A DNA stretch of 64,000 bases from Tomitella fengzijianii (lineage in GTDB: Bacteria; Actinomycetota; Actinomycetes; Mycobacteriales; Mycobacteriaceae), in assembly GCF_007559025.1 (NCBI RefSeq), contig NZ_CP041765.1, forward strand, positions 3,593,501 through 3,657,500, read 5' to 3'. Of the stretch, positions 15,604 through 23,483 are shown in pieces. The position numbers were made by a program, and so were the translations under genes. Within the stretch, counting starts at the first letter, position 1; each line of letters begins with the position of its first letter. The notes below the pieces were generated by a model. The model did not search any database. It saw only the letters and a list, made by a program, of their open reading frames with translations, and was not told where the DNA came from.

Positions 15604-16989
15604 TCAGGCGCGCACGGAGACGCCGGGCGGCGCCGGGATCCCCGCGGCGCCCCCGTTTGCGCCACCGGCATCCGCAGTGGCCACCGGCCCGTACGCGGAC
15701 TCGGGGTCCAGCACGCAGTGCGTGCGCCCGTAGACCGTGTACATGCACCGGTTGCAGTGCGTGCACAGCGTCTGCTTGCCGTGGTCCTCGCGGACCGCGT
15801 TGACCAGGCCCGGCTCGCGCAGCAGTCCGCGGCCCATCGCGAGGAAGTCGAAGCCCTCGCGCATCCCGGTCTCCATGTGGTCGTGGTTCGTGATGCCGCC
15901 GAGCAGGATCAGCTTGCTGTTCTTGACGACGGGGATGAACTGCCGCGCGGCCTCGAGCATGTAGAGGTCCTCGTACGGGAACTCGCCGAGCACCTTCTTG
16001 CCGAACAGCCGCACGCCCGTCTTCACCGGCTGCTTCATCAGCGCGGCGAAGTCCTCCACCGGGACGTCCCCGCGGAAAAGGAACATCTGCCGCACCACCG
16101 AAGAACCCTGGGTCAGCAGGATCGCGTCCAGGTTCGCGTCGGCGTCCAGCAGCTGCGCCGTACGCAGCGACTCCGCCAGCTTGATGCCGCCGGGGACCCC
16201 GTCGATCATGCTGATCTTCGCGGTCACGGCGATGGCGTCCCCCACCCTTTCGCGCACCGCGCGGGCGATCTCGCGCACCAGGCGCGACCTGTTGTCGATG
16301 TCGCCGCCGTACTCGTCCTTGCGACGGTTGAGCAGTGGGCTCAGGAACGCGCTAGGCAGGTAGTTGTGCCCGAAGTGCAGCTCCACCGCGTCGAGCCCGG
16401 CGTCCACGGCCACCTGCGCGGCCGCGGCGAACTGCTCGATGACCTCCGCGATCTCGCCGCGGGTGATCGGGCGGCAGTACTCGAACGAGGTGGGGTTGAT
16501 GAACTTGCTGGGGGACGTGGGCGTGACGCCGGTGATCTTCTTCGAACCCACCGGGCCGGCGTGTCCGAGCTGGGCGGAGACCGCGGCGCCCTCGGCGTGG
16601 ACCGCGTCGGCAAGGCGCCGCAGGCCGGGCACGGCCTCGGGGCTCATCACGATCTGGCCGGGGGCCGACTTCCCCTCGGGGCTCACGCAGCAGTAGGCGA
16701 TGGTGGTCATCCCCACGCCGCCGCGGACGAAGCCCAGGTGGAAGTCGATCAGGTCCTGCGTGACCAGGCCCTCCGGCGAGCGCCCCTCCGACGTGGCCGC
16801 CTTGATGATCCGGTTCGGCACGCGCACCGGCCCCAGCGTCGCCGGGTCGAAGGGACTCGGCGTCCGGACCGGCGTCAGGCTCAGTGAGCGGTCGAGCCGC
16901 TCATGCGTGCCCGCCCCCGGTGACGGCTCGTGCGACGGCTGCGTCTGCTGCGGGTTCGGCGATTGTGCGTTCGATGACAACTGCGACAC
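15604..16989 (-). CDS. Old-yellow-enzyme/2,4-dienoyl-CoA-reductase-like NADH:flavin oxidoreductase with Fe-S cysteines
   Basis: A 461-aa FMN TIM-barrel ene-reductase-type enzyme. VRVPNRIIKAATSEG, AQLGHAG, ELHFGHNYLPSAFLSP..NRRKDEYGG and GGITNHDHME..GFDFLAMGRGLLREP trace the OYE domain. C409, C412, C415 and C425 (CTHCNRCMYTVYGRTHC) resemble the 4Fe-4S motif of FadH/BaiCD-type enzymes, but the usual C-terminal FAD/NADPH domain is absent. The first 40 residues are a polar extension. Promoter-proximal gene of OYE-SDR-lipoprotein, with the 15-bp palindrome 61 bp before its start. Substrate, perhaps an enone steroid or terpenoid, is unknown. Confidence 0.85.
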   Translation of the reverse strand: MSQLSSNAQSPNPQQTQPSHEPSPGAGTHERLDRSLSLTPVRTPSPFDPATLGPVRVPNRIIKAATSEGRSPEGLVTQDLIDFHLGFVRGGVGMTTIAYCCVSPEGKSAPGQIVMSPEAVPGLRRLADAVHAEGAAVSAQLGHAGPVGSKKITGVTPTSPSKFINPTSFEYCRPITRGEIAEVIEQFAAAAQVAVDAGLDAVELHFGHNYLPSAFLSPLLNRRKDEYGGDIDNRSRLVREIARAVRERVGDAIAVTAKISMIDGVPGGIKLAESLRTAQLLDADANLDAILLTQGSSVVRQMFLFRGDVPVEDFAALMKQPVKTGVRLFGKKVLGEFPYEDLYMLEAARQFIPVVKNSKLILLGGITNHDHMETGMREGFDFLAMGRGLLREPGLVNAVREDHGKQTLCTHCNRCMYTVYGRTHCVLDPESAYGPVATADAGGANGGAAGIPAPPGVSVRA

Positions 16990-17049
16990 CTTTCTCGACT
17001 ACGTGATGCCACTCACATTGCCGAGGTGACGCGCCCCATGACCGAATTA

Positions 17050-17064
17050 TCCCGCCCAGGGGGA
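17050..17064. promoter_or_regulatory. 15-bp palindromic site TCCCGCCCAGGGGGA upstream of the OYE operon
   Basis: Identical to 12020-12034. It lies 61 bp before the OYE start codon and 55 bp after the IclR gene stop, in the position of a proximal operator. Confidence 0.5.
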
Positions 17065-17118
17065 ACGCGGTGCGCACAGCCTCCGATGACAGCGCCGCAC
17101 AGGCCGGGCCTTCGCGGG

Positions 17119-17994
17119 TCACTCCCCCCCGGGCTCGGTCATCGGATTGATGCGGGCCGCGTCGATGATCTGCTTCTTCGCCGAGAGCAACGGCGCGATG
17201 AGCCGCGAGTCCATACGGTCGACGGGGACGCACACGGACACCGCCGCCGTCATCCGATAGGCGTCGACCGAATCGTCCGCACCCGCCTGCACGGCCGTGC
17301 CGAAGCAGCCGACGCCGCGCAACGACTCGCCCCTGTCGACGGCGTAGCCGCGCCGGCGCACCTGGTCCAGCTCCTGGTGCAGCGCCGCGGCGCCGCAGAT
17401 GGTGCGCTCCGTGGCGGGCGTGAACGGCGCGAGGCTGTCGACCAGCCCCGCGGGCTGCATGGCCAGCAGCGCCTTCCCCAACGAGGTGCTGTGCGCGGGG
17501 TTGCGCCCGCCGATCCGCGTGGGCACCGCCGCGCCGAAGCGGCCGGGGCCGATCTTCTCCCAATAGACCACCTCGGGGCCGTCGAGGAAGGCCATGTGCA
17601 CGATGAAGCCCGTCTGCGCGTGCAGGCGGTGCAGCGCGGGCAGCGCCCCGCGGTAGAACCAGTGGTTACGCACACCCTTGGTGCCCAGGTCGAACAGGCG
17701 CGGCCCCAACTCGTAGTTCGAGCCCACGCGGAACAGCCAGCGCTTGCGCTCCAGGTGGGTCAGCAGGCGGTGCGCCGTCGAGCGGGCGAGCCCGGTGCGC
17801 TCGACGACGCCGGACAGCGTGAGGAACCCGGCGTCCTCGACCGCGTCGAGGATGAGGTCCAGCCTGTCGAGCATCGACAGGCTTCCGGCTTCGTCCTTGC
17901 GATAGCCCACGGCGGGCCTCCACTCCTGTTCGCTGTCGGTGCGGCGGCGATTGTAACCGTCACCACCATCGCCCTCCGACGTTAATGCCATCAC
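17119..17994 (-). CDS. IclR-family transcriptional regulator
   Basis: A 291-aa DNA-binding protein. The N-terminal winged helix (about residues 43-95: LDLILDAVEDAGFLTLSGVVERTGLARSTAHRLLTHLE) is followed by the IclR effector-binding domain (PALHRLHAQTGFIVHMAFLDG, NPAHSTSLGKALLA, CVPVDRMD). IclR proteins bind 14-15-bp palindromes and usually control adjacent aromatic or acid catabolic genes. It is immediately upstream of, and co-directional with, the OYE operon. A strong hairpin terminator insulates it from the hsa cluster upstream. The start is uncertain; two ATGs lie at 17994 and 17991. Confidence 0.88.
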   Translation of the reverse strand: MMALTSEGDGGDGYNRRRTDSEQEWRPAVGYRKDEAGSLSMLDRLDLILDAVEDAGFLTLSGVVERTGLARSTAHRLLTHLERKRWLFRVGSNYELGPRLFDLGTKGVRNHWFYRGALPALHRLHAQTGFIVHMAFLDGPEVVYWEKIGPGRFGAAVPTRIGGRNPAHSTSLGKALLAMQPAGLVDSLAPFTPATERTICGAAALHQELDQVRRRGYAVDRGESLRGVGCFGTAVQAGADDSVDAYRMTAAVSVCVPVDRMDSRLIAPLLSAKKQIIDAARINPMTEPGGE

Positions 17995-18025
17995 AGAGCT
18001 TCGTCGGCCCGCCGTCCCACTGCGC

Positions 18026-18080
18026 GACGAGCCGGGCGCCGACCCGGGACCCAGTGTCCCGGACCGGCGCCCGGCTCGTC
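18026..18080 (-). terminator. Large hairpin terminator after the hsaA-hsaC-SDR operon
   Basis: GACGAGCCGGGCGCC (18026-18040) pairs exactly with GGCGCCCGGCTCGTC (18066-18080), and the loop itself folds (CCGGGAC/GTCCCGG). It begins 28 bp past the SDR stop. Confidence 0.85.
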
Positions 18081-18107
18081 AGGCGGCGTCCGCGCTTCGT
18101 GGGAGCC

Positions 18108-18914
18108 TCAGCGTCCCATCATCTCCGCGACCTCGGCGGCCTCGGCGAGGACCTGCCCGTCGCGGGGGAACCCCGAGCGCTCCAGGGCCTTCTCGTAGTG
18201 TCCCTCGACGATCCACACCGGGCCGTCGGCGAGGTGCTCGAGGCCCTGCCGTGCCACATCGGCCGGGTCCGACACGTTGAGCCCGGGGGTGTCGAACTGC
18301 AGGCCGGCCCGCTCCATCGCCGGCGTGCGGGTGACCCCGGCGGTCAGCGCCAGCACGTCCACGTCGTACTCGCGCATCTCCAGCCAGAGCCCCTCGGTAA
18401 AGATCCTGCTGAACGCCTTGGCGCCCGAGTACACGCTCATGTGGGTGCAGCCGACGAACCCGGTGACCGAGCCGAGCAGGATGATCCCGCCGCGGCCCCG
18501 TTCGCGCATGGGCCCGCCGAACAGGTGCGTGATCTCGAGTTTGCGGTCGATGTTCAGCGTCAGCACCTTGCGGAAGGCATCGAGGTCGCCGGTGACGAAC
18601 TCGTGGCCGTAGGTGTTGGCGCCGGCATTGACCACCAGCAGCCCCACCTCGAGGTCCGCGGTCGCCGCGGCGATCGCGTCCATGGCACCCGGGTCCACCA
18701 GGTCCACGCTGAGGGTGCGGACCTCGGTGCCGTGCGCACGGACGGCCTCGGCGGTCTCCTCCAGCGGGCCCGGTTTCCTGGCGATGAGCAGCAGGTTGAG
18801 CCCGGCCTTCGCGATCAGGTGGGCGAACTCGGCGCCCACCGCTTCCGAGCCGCCGGCGACGACGGCCCAGGGCCCGTACTTGCGGGCGTCGAGTTCCAGG
18901 TCCGGGGCGCTCAC
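18108..18914 (-). CDS. Short-chain dehydrogenase/reductase, third gene of the hsaA-hsaC operon
   Basis: A 268-aa SDR with a 3-ketoacyl-ACP/17-beta-HSD12-like look. The cofactor region is AVVAGGSEAVGAEFA (G-x3-G-x-G variant), NAGANTYG follows, and the catalytic residues are GSVTG and YSGAKAF. Its ATG overlaps the hsaC stop as ATGA (18911-18914), so translation is coupled. It may oxidise or reduce a hydroxyl on a seco-steroid intermediate; no specific reaction can be assigned. Confidence 0.88.
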   Translation of the reverse strand: MSAPDLELDARKYGPWAVVAGGSEAVGAEFAHLIAKAGLNLLLIARKPGPLEETAEAVRAHGTEVRTLSVDLVDPGAMDAIAAATADLEVGLLVVNAGANTYGHEFVTGDLDAFRKVLTLNIDRKLEITHLFGGPMRERGRGGIILLGSVTGFVGCTHMSVYSGAKAFSRIFTEGLWLEMREYDVDVLALTAGVTRTPAMERAGLQFDTPGLNVSDPADVARQGLEHLADGPVWIVEGHYEKALERSGFPRDGQVLAEAAEVAEMMGR

Positions 18915-19891
18915 GAGATCACCGCCAGCGGTTCGGAGCCGGACCAGTCGTGACCCCAGTAGCTGTCCGCGGTGATCTCCTCGGCCGTGTAATGCTCCTC
19001 GTCCACCAGCATGCCCTGGCAGCCGAACTCGATGTCCCAGCCGCCCGGCGCCCGCACGTAGAACGACACCATCTTGTCGTTGGTGTGCCGCCCGATCGTC
19101 GACGACAGCGAGATGCCCTCCTTGACCACGCGGTCCTGCGCCTCGCCCACCGCGTCGAGCGTGTCCACCTCGACCATCACGTGGATCAGCCCCGGACCCT
19201 GCTTGGGCGAGGGCATCATCGCCAGGCTGTGATGACGCTGATTGACCCCGAAGAACCGGATACGCAAGGGCCCGTCCGCCGGCGAGGCGTGCTCGGCCGC
19301 CGCGATCTCGGCCTCGGTGGGCTCCGCCGCGCCCATCCGGTACGCACCGCGCGGCAGGAAGCCGAGGGTCTTGACGTAGAAGTCGTAGGCGGCGCCCTGG
19401 TCCGGCACCGGGATCACCACGTGCCCCAGCCCCTGCGCACCCGTGACGAACTTCGCCCCGAACTGCGTCACCACCGGACTGTGGTCCAGCAGCGCCCCGT
19501 GGAACACCTCCAGCTTCGTGCCCGCCGGATCGGTGAACGCGATCGCCGCCTCCACCCGGCGCGCATCCGCCTCGGCCTGCGTCAGATCCCGCACCTCGAC
19601 ACCGTCCGCGCTCACGGACTCGCGCAGCCGGTCGAGCGCCTCCTGATCGCGCACCTCCCAGCCGACCACCGTCACCCCGTCGGACTCGCCCGGCGTGACG
19701 ATGATCCGCGCCGCCCGCTCATCCATCCGCAGATACAGCGCGTTCTCATCGGGCCCCGAGCCCTCCGCGAACCCGAGCACCCCGAACGCCAGCTTCCGCC
19801 AGCGCTCCATGTCATTCGTCTGCACCTCGATGTACCCGAGCGCCCGGATCTCGCGGCGGTTCGTGACGCCGGAATTCTTCCCGTCGGCCAT
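18911..19891 (-). CDS. hsaC: Extradiol ring-cleavage dioxygenase HsaC-like
   Basis: Type I extradiol (BphC/HsaC) dioxygenase that cleaves the catechol 3,4-DHSA meta to its hydroxyls. The 326-aa product has two vicinal-oxygen-chelate modules. Fe(II) ligands are the His of GLGHVVIPV, the His of GLIHVMVEVD and the Glu of WDIEFGCQG; RFFGVNQRHHSLA carries the active-site His pair. LRMDERAARIIVTPGE and DPAGTKLEVFHG match HsaC. A short N-terminal extension (about 15 aa) precedes the usual start. It lies between hsaA and an SDR. Identity with true steroid HsaC versus another bicyclic-catechol dioxygenase is not provable here. Confidence 0.85.
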   Translation of the reverse strand: MADGKNSGVTNRREIRALGYIEVQTNDMERWRKLAFGVLGFAEGSGPDENALYLRMDERAARIIVTPGESDGVTVVGWEVRDQEALDRLRESVSADGVEVRDLTQAEADARRVEAAIAFTDPAGTKLEVFHGALLDHSPVVTQFGAKFVTGAQGLGHVVIPVPDQGAAYDFYVKTLGFLPRGAYRMGAAEPTEAEIAAAEHASPADGPLRIRFFGVNQRHHSLAMMPSPKQGPGLIHVMVEVDTLDAVGEAQDRVVKEGISLSSTIGRHTNDKMVSFYVRAPGGWDIEFGCQGMLVDEEHYTAEEITADSYWGHDWSGSEPLAVIS

Positions 19892-19930
19892 GGTGTGCTT
19901 CCGTCCTTCCGTGCTGTAGTGGGTCGACCG

Positions 19931-21115
19931 TCAGATCATCTTCCGCAGCGGCCCTTGCGGATCCGCGCCGAGCGAGCTCAGGGTCGCAGCGTGGTAGACG
20001 GTGTTGGGCGAGTGGATCGCGTGATGGATGCCGGCCTGCGCGTCGCGCCAGAACCGCTGCATCGGCTTGTCCATGCGCAGCGCGTTGCCGCCGCAGCGCG
20101 CGTAGATCGCGTTGGCCGCCTCCACGGCCCGCCACGCGGCGCGCACCTGCGTCGCACGACCCTGCGCACGCTCCGCGAACGTCGCCTTGCGCCCGCTCTC
20201 GGTGATGTCCCAGAAGCGGTCGGCATTGGCCAGCAGCTCCGCGCGCGCCGCCCGCAGGTCGGCGGTCAGCTCGCCGAACTCGTACATGGTGTAGGGATCG
20301 TCCTTGATCTTCGCGCCGTTGGCGTCGATGCGCTCGGCCTGGTAGTCCTCGGCCAGCCGCAGCAGCCCCTCGCAGATGCCGATCGTGGCCGCGGTGATGC
20401 CCATCGGGAACATCGCCGACCACGGCATCTGATACAGCGTCTCGGTGCGGCCCGAACGATCCTGTCCGGTCCCCTCGGAGACGTCCTCCCAGGTCATCGT
20501 GCGGTACTCAGGGACCACCGACCCCTTGATGACCAGGTCCTTGCTGCCGGTGCCGCGCAGGCCCACCACGTCCCACGAGTCGTCGATGATCTCGTAGTCG
20601 CCCCGCGGGACGATCACGTGCACCATCTGCGGCGGCTGCGCCATTGAACCGTCCGGGTTCGCGAGCATGGCGCCCAGGAACGCCCAGCGGCAGTGGTCGG
20701 TGCCCGAGGAGAACGACCAGCGACCGCTGAAGTCGTAGGTGCCGTCGCCGCGCGGGGTGAGCATGCCGCCGGGCATGTACGGGGAGGCCATCCAGATGCT
20801 GCTGTCCTCGCCCCACACCTCCTCGCGCACCCGCTCGTCGTTGTAGGCCAGCTGCCACGGGTGCACCCCGCACACGCCCAGCACCCAGCCCGCCGCCGGA
20901 TCCAGCGACGCCAAACGCATCACCGTCTCCGCGAACTGGCGCGGCCGGTACTCCAGGCCGCCGTACTCGGAAGGCTGGAGCATCCGCATCGCGTCGGCTT
21001 CCACCAGCATCTGCACCGTCTTGTCGGTGAGCTTGCCGATCTTCTCGGCCTCCGCGCCCTGCGCGAAGAGCTCGTCCGCGTGCTCCTCGATGTATTCGAG
21101 AACCTTGTTGCCCAT
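19931..21115 (-). CDS. hsaA: Flavin-dependent monooxygenase HsaA-like (acyl-CoA dehydrogenase fold)
   Basis: Oxygenase of a two-component system that hydroxylates 3-HSA to the catechol using flavin from HsaB. The 394-aa product matches HsaA/HpaH group D monooxygenases: RMLQPSEYGGLE, LDPAAGWVLGVCGVHPWQLA, EEVWGED, SGRWSFSSGTDHCRWAFLG, DVVGLRGTGSKDLV and MQRFWRDAQAGIHHAIHSP. ATG 21115 has GGGAGGCGGAT upstream; the longer frame is rejected. First gene of hsaA-hsaC-SDR, with two GC-rich palindromes about 100 bp before the start. The mate hsaB lies in the kshA operon. Confidence 0.85.
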   Translation of the reverse strand: MGNKVLEYIEEHADELFAQGAEAEKIGKLTDKTVQMLVEADAMRMLQPSEYGGLEYRPRQFAETVMRLASLDPAAGWVLGVCGVHPWQLAYNDERVREEVWGEDSSIWMASPYMPGGMLTPRGDGTYDFSGRWSFSSGTDHCRWAFLGAMLANPDGSMAQPPQMVHVIVPRGDYEIIDDSWDVVGLRGTGSKDLVIKGSVVPEYRTMTWEDVSEGTGQDRSGRTETLYQMPWSAMFPMGITAATIGICEGLLRLAEDYQAERIDANGAKIKDDPYTMYEFGELTADLRAARAELLANADRFWDITESGRKATFAERAQGRATQVRAAWRAVEAANAIYARCGGNALRMDKPMQRFWRDAQAGIHHAIHSPNTVYHAATLSSLGADPQGPLRKMI

Positions 21116-21215
21116 ATCCGCCTCCCGAGGCCGTGTCGTCGACGGTGCCGACGCGGAGAGCGCGCGACACCTACGACCCAACACTCACAGCGCGGTGTGT
21201 CCGTCAGCACATTGA

Positions 21216-21253
21216 TCCCGCCCGGCGGGACAGATGGGTCCCGCCGGGCGGGA
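21216..21253. promoter_or_regulatory. Twin 15-bp palindromes upstream of hsaA; can also fold as a terminator
   Basis: TCCCGCCCGGCGGGA (21216-21230) and its exact reverse complement TCCCGCCGGGCGGGA (21239-21253) flank 8 bp. Each resembles the sites at 12020 and 17050. As RNA the two arms form a 15-bp stem 80 bp past the upstream SDR stop, so a terminator role is equally possible. Confidence 0.5.
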
Positions 21254-21256
21254 CGC

Positions 21257-21353
21257 GCAGCCGGGCCTCACTCCACCACTGCGTCGCTTGCCCATCCCCC
21301 ACCAACCCGCAACCTCAGCGAGCAGCCGGGCCTCACTCCACCACTGCGTCGCT
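21257..21353. repeat. 32-bp direct duplication of the 3' end of the SDR gene
   Basis: Bases 21322-21353, which include the last seven codons and stop of the minus-strand SDR (encoding SDAVVE-stop), recur exactly at 21257-21288. The 33 bp between are unrelated. Looks like a short segmental duplication beyond the stop codon. Confidence 0.85.
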
Positions 21354-22196
21354 GAACACTGTCGGATCGCCAAGGAACCCCCGGTGCGACGGCGGCCGGT
21401 TCCCGTCGATGTCGGTCACCTCCAGCTCTTCCGCCACCTCCGCGCCTATCAGCACCTTCCCCGAGCGGTCCATCAGGCGCGGATCGCGGGCCAGCGCGTC
21501 GATCACCCGGCCCGGGAACTCGGCGCTCTCCGCGTGCGCGGCGAACCGCTTGTACGCCTCCGCGTTGGCCTCGAACGCCGCGGCGGTGCGCTCGGTCTTG
21601 AGCATGCCCATCCACAGCGACAGCGCCGCGACTCCGTACGGCCGCAGGTCATGAGCCATGTCGTGCGCCATCTTGTCCACCGCCGCCTTGCCGGCACCGT
21701 AGGCGGGCCCGTGCATGTAGCAACGGGCGCCGAACGACGACGTGTTGACGATCAGCCCCTCGCCGCCCGCCACCATCAGCGGCGCCGCATACCAACTGGC
21801 GACGTAGGACGAGCGCAACCCCACGTCCAGCACCACCTGCATCGACAGCGGCTTCTCCCAGAACGGTCCCTTCTTCGCCAGGTCGTCGTGCACCACCAGG
21901 GCGTTGTTGACCAGGATGTCCAGCCGGCCGCGCTCGGCCCGCACCCGCTCGAACAGCGCGGCCACCTGCTCGTCGTCGGCGTGGTCGCAGATCACGGGCA
22001 CGCCCGTGCCGCCGCGGGCGGTGATCTCGTCGGCCGTGGCCTGCACGGTCCCCGGCAGTGGGGCGTCGCCCTCGTTCCGCGTGCGCCCGGTGACGTACAC
22101 GGTGGACCCCGGCCCCGCGAGCCCCAGCGCGATCCCCTTGCCCGCACCGCGGCTCGCGCCGGTCACCACGATGACCCTGTCGGAATTCAAGCCCAT
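21333..22196 (-). CDS. SDR-family oxidoreductase, DHRS1-like
   Basis: A 287-aa SDR. VIVVTGASRGAGKGIALGL is the cofactor motif, NNALVV the Asn motif, TSSFGARCYMHG the catalytic-Ser region, and YGAGKAAVDKM the Tyr-Lys pair. The extended C-terminus with DIDGNRPPSHRG fits the DHRS1-like subgroup. I start at ATG 22196 (GGAG 9 nt upstream); the open frame continues upstream only through the 21-bp repeats. Transcribed toward hsaA, with palindromes in between. Confidence 0.87.
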   Translation of the reverse strand: MGLNSDRVIVVTGASRGAGKGIALGLAGPGSTVYVTGRTRNEGDAPLPGTVQATADEITARGGTGVPVICDHADDEQVAALFERVRAERGRLDILVNNALVVHDDLAKKGPFWEKPLSMQVVLDVGLRSSYVASWYAAPLMVAGGEGLIVNTSSFGARCYMHGPAYGAGKAAVDKMAHDMAHDLRPYGVAALSLWMGMLKTERTAAAFEANAEAYKRFAAHAESAEFPGRVIDALARDPRLMDRSGKVLIGAEVAEELEVTDIDGNRPPSHRGFLGDPTVFSDAVVE

Positions 22197-22246
22197 ATCC
22201 CTACTCCTTCGCCGACGGCCGCACCCGGCGACCGTGCTGTGCTTGC

Positions 22247-22330
22247 GGTCGAACCAACCATGCCCATGGTCGAACCAACTGTGCCCACGGTCGAACCAAC
22301 TGTTCCCATGGTCGATCACACTGTGCCTGC
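22247..22330. repeat. Four tandem 21-bp repeats upstream of the SDR
   Basis: Units start at 22247, 22268, 22289 and 22310 and follow GGTCGAACCAACTGTGCCCA+T/C, with a few substitutions in the first and last. They lie 50-135 bp upstream of the SDR start, inside the 343-bp gene-free stretch 22197-22539 that also holds the 26-bp hairpin. The period is two helical turns. Confidence 0.8.
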
Positions 22331-22409
22331 GGTCACCGCGACTCTGTCACGGGCGACCACGGGGAGGCGCGCATTCCTCCGGCCGTGTGGGACGTCGTGA
22401 CACCCAACG

Positions 22410-22465
22410 CACATTCTGTGGCCCTCGGATGGTGGGAAACCACCATCCGAGGGCCACAGAATGTG
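22410..22465. other. Perfect 26-bp inverted repeat with GAAA tetraloop
   Basis: Bases 22410-22435 (CACATTCTGTGGCCCTCGG...GGTGG) are followed by GAAA and then their exact reverse complement, 22440-22465. There is no U-tract and no gene end nearby, since both flanking genes (SDR and AKR) start outward from this stretch. Candidate structured RNA, insulator, or remnant of a mobile repeat. Confidence 0.8.
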
Positions 22466-22539
22466 AATCGTGCGTCATCGCCGGGTCCCGGCACCCGCCG
22501 GCAATGCGCATCCGGCCCGCGCGCGGCACCATCGGAACC

Positions 22540-23403
22540 ATGACTGATACCGCAGACGACGACAACGCAGTCCCCCGCGTCACCCTGAACTCGGGCCGCA
22601 ATGTTCCGCAGCTCGGCTACGGCACCTTCAAGGTGGCCCCCGCCGATGCGGCCGCGGCGGTGGGGGCGGCGCTGGAGGCCGGCTACCGGCACATCGACAC
22701 CGCGCAGATGTACGGCAACGAGGCCGAGGTGGGCGCCGGTATCGCAGCATCAGGGATCGGCCGCTCGAACCTGTTCCTGACCAGCAAGCTGAACAACGGC
22801 AATCACCGGCCCGACGACGCCCGCCGATCCTTCGAGGAGTCCTTGGCCAGGCTCGACACGGACTACCTCGACCTCTTCCTCATCCACTGGCCGCTGCCCA
22901 CACGCTACGACGGGGATTTCGTCGGCACGTGGAAGGTGCTCGAGGAGTTCGCCGCCGACGGCCGCGCACGCAGCATCGGGGTCTCCAACTTCCAGGTGCC
23001 GCACCTGCAGCGCCTGCTCACGGAGGCGGACACCGTCCCGGCGGTAAACCAGGTGGAGGTGCACCCGCTGTTCGGCAACGAGCAGGTCCGCACGTTCTGC
23101 CGCGAGCACGACATCGCGGTGGAGGCGTGGTCGCCGTTGGCGCAGGGCGCCGTGCTGGACGAGCCCGCGGTGCGCGAGCTGGCGGAGCGGCTGGGGCGCA
23201 CCGCGGCGCAGGTGGTGCTGCGGTGGCACCTGCAGCGCGGTGACATCGTCTTCCCCAAGTCCATGTCGCCCGCACGGATGCGGGAGAACTTCGACGTGTT
23301 CGGATTCGAGCTCGACGGCGACTCGATGGCGCAGATCGCCGCCCTCGACCGGGGGCCGGAGGGCCGTGTGGGGCCGGACCCGGACGTGTTCGACCGGATC
23401 TGA
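22540..23403 (+). CDS. Aldo/keto reductase (2,5-diketogluconate-reductase-like)
   Basis: A 287-aa NADPH-dependent (beta/alpha)8 reductase. GYRHIDTAQMYGNEAEVG contains catalytic Asp and Tyr, LTSKLNNG the Lys, LFLIHWPLP the His, and VFPKSMSPARMREN the cofactor-binding loop. The ATG at 22540 has only a weak ribosome site (ATCGGAACC). Transcribed away from the SDR; ends at a strong bidirectional terminator shared with acs. Physiological substrate unknown. Confidence 0.9.
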   Translation: MTDTADDDNAVPRVTLNSGRNVPQLGYGTFKVAPADAAAAVGAALEAGYRHIDTAQMYGNEAEVGAGIAASGIGRSNLFLTSKLNNGNHRPDDARRSFEESLARLDTDYLDLFLIHWPLPTRYDGDFVGTWKVLEEFAADGRARSIGVSNFQVPHLQRLLTEADTVPAVNQVEVHPLFGNEQVRTFCREHDIAVEAWSPLAQGAVLDEPAVRELAERLGRTAAQVVLRWHLQRGDIVFPKSMSPARMRENFDVFGFELDGDSMAQIAALDRGPEGRVGPDPDVFDRI

Positions 23404-23418
23404 GCGCCCGGTGCCGTC

Positions 23419-23469
23419 ACGCGGCAGGCCGGCCCTTCCTCTCTTCAGAGGAGGGCCGGCCTGCCGCGT
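23419..23469. terminator. Bidirectional terminator between AKR and acs
   Basis: ACGCGGCAGGCCGGCCC (23419-23435) pairs exactly with GGGCCGGCCTGCCGCGT (23453-23469). The loop adds TCCTCT/AGAGGA pairing. Confidence 0.88.
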
Positions 23470-23483
23470 TGCCGCTGCCTCGG

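Noticed and set aside
22196-22319. N-terminal extension of the SDR through the 21-bp repeats
   Set aside because: A good ribosome site precedes ATG 22196 and SDR homology starts there; the extension would add a Trp/His heptad repeat not seen in the family.
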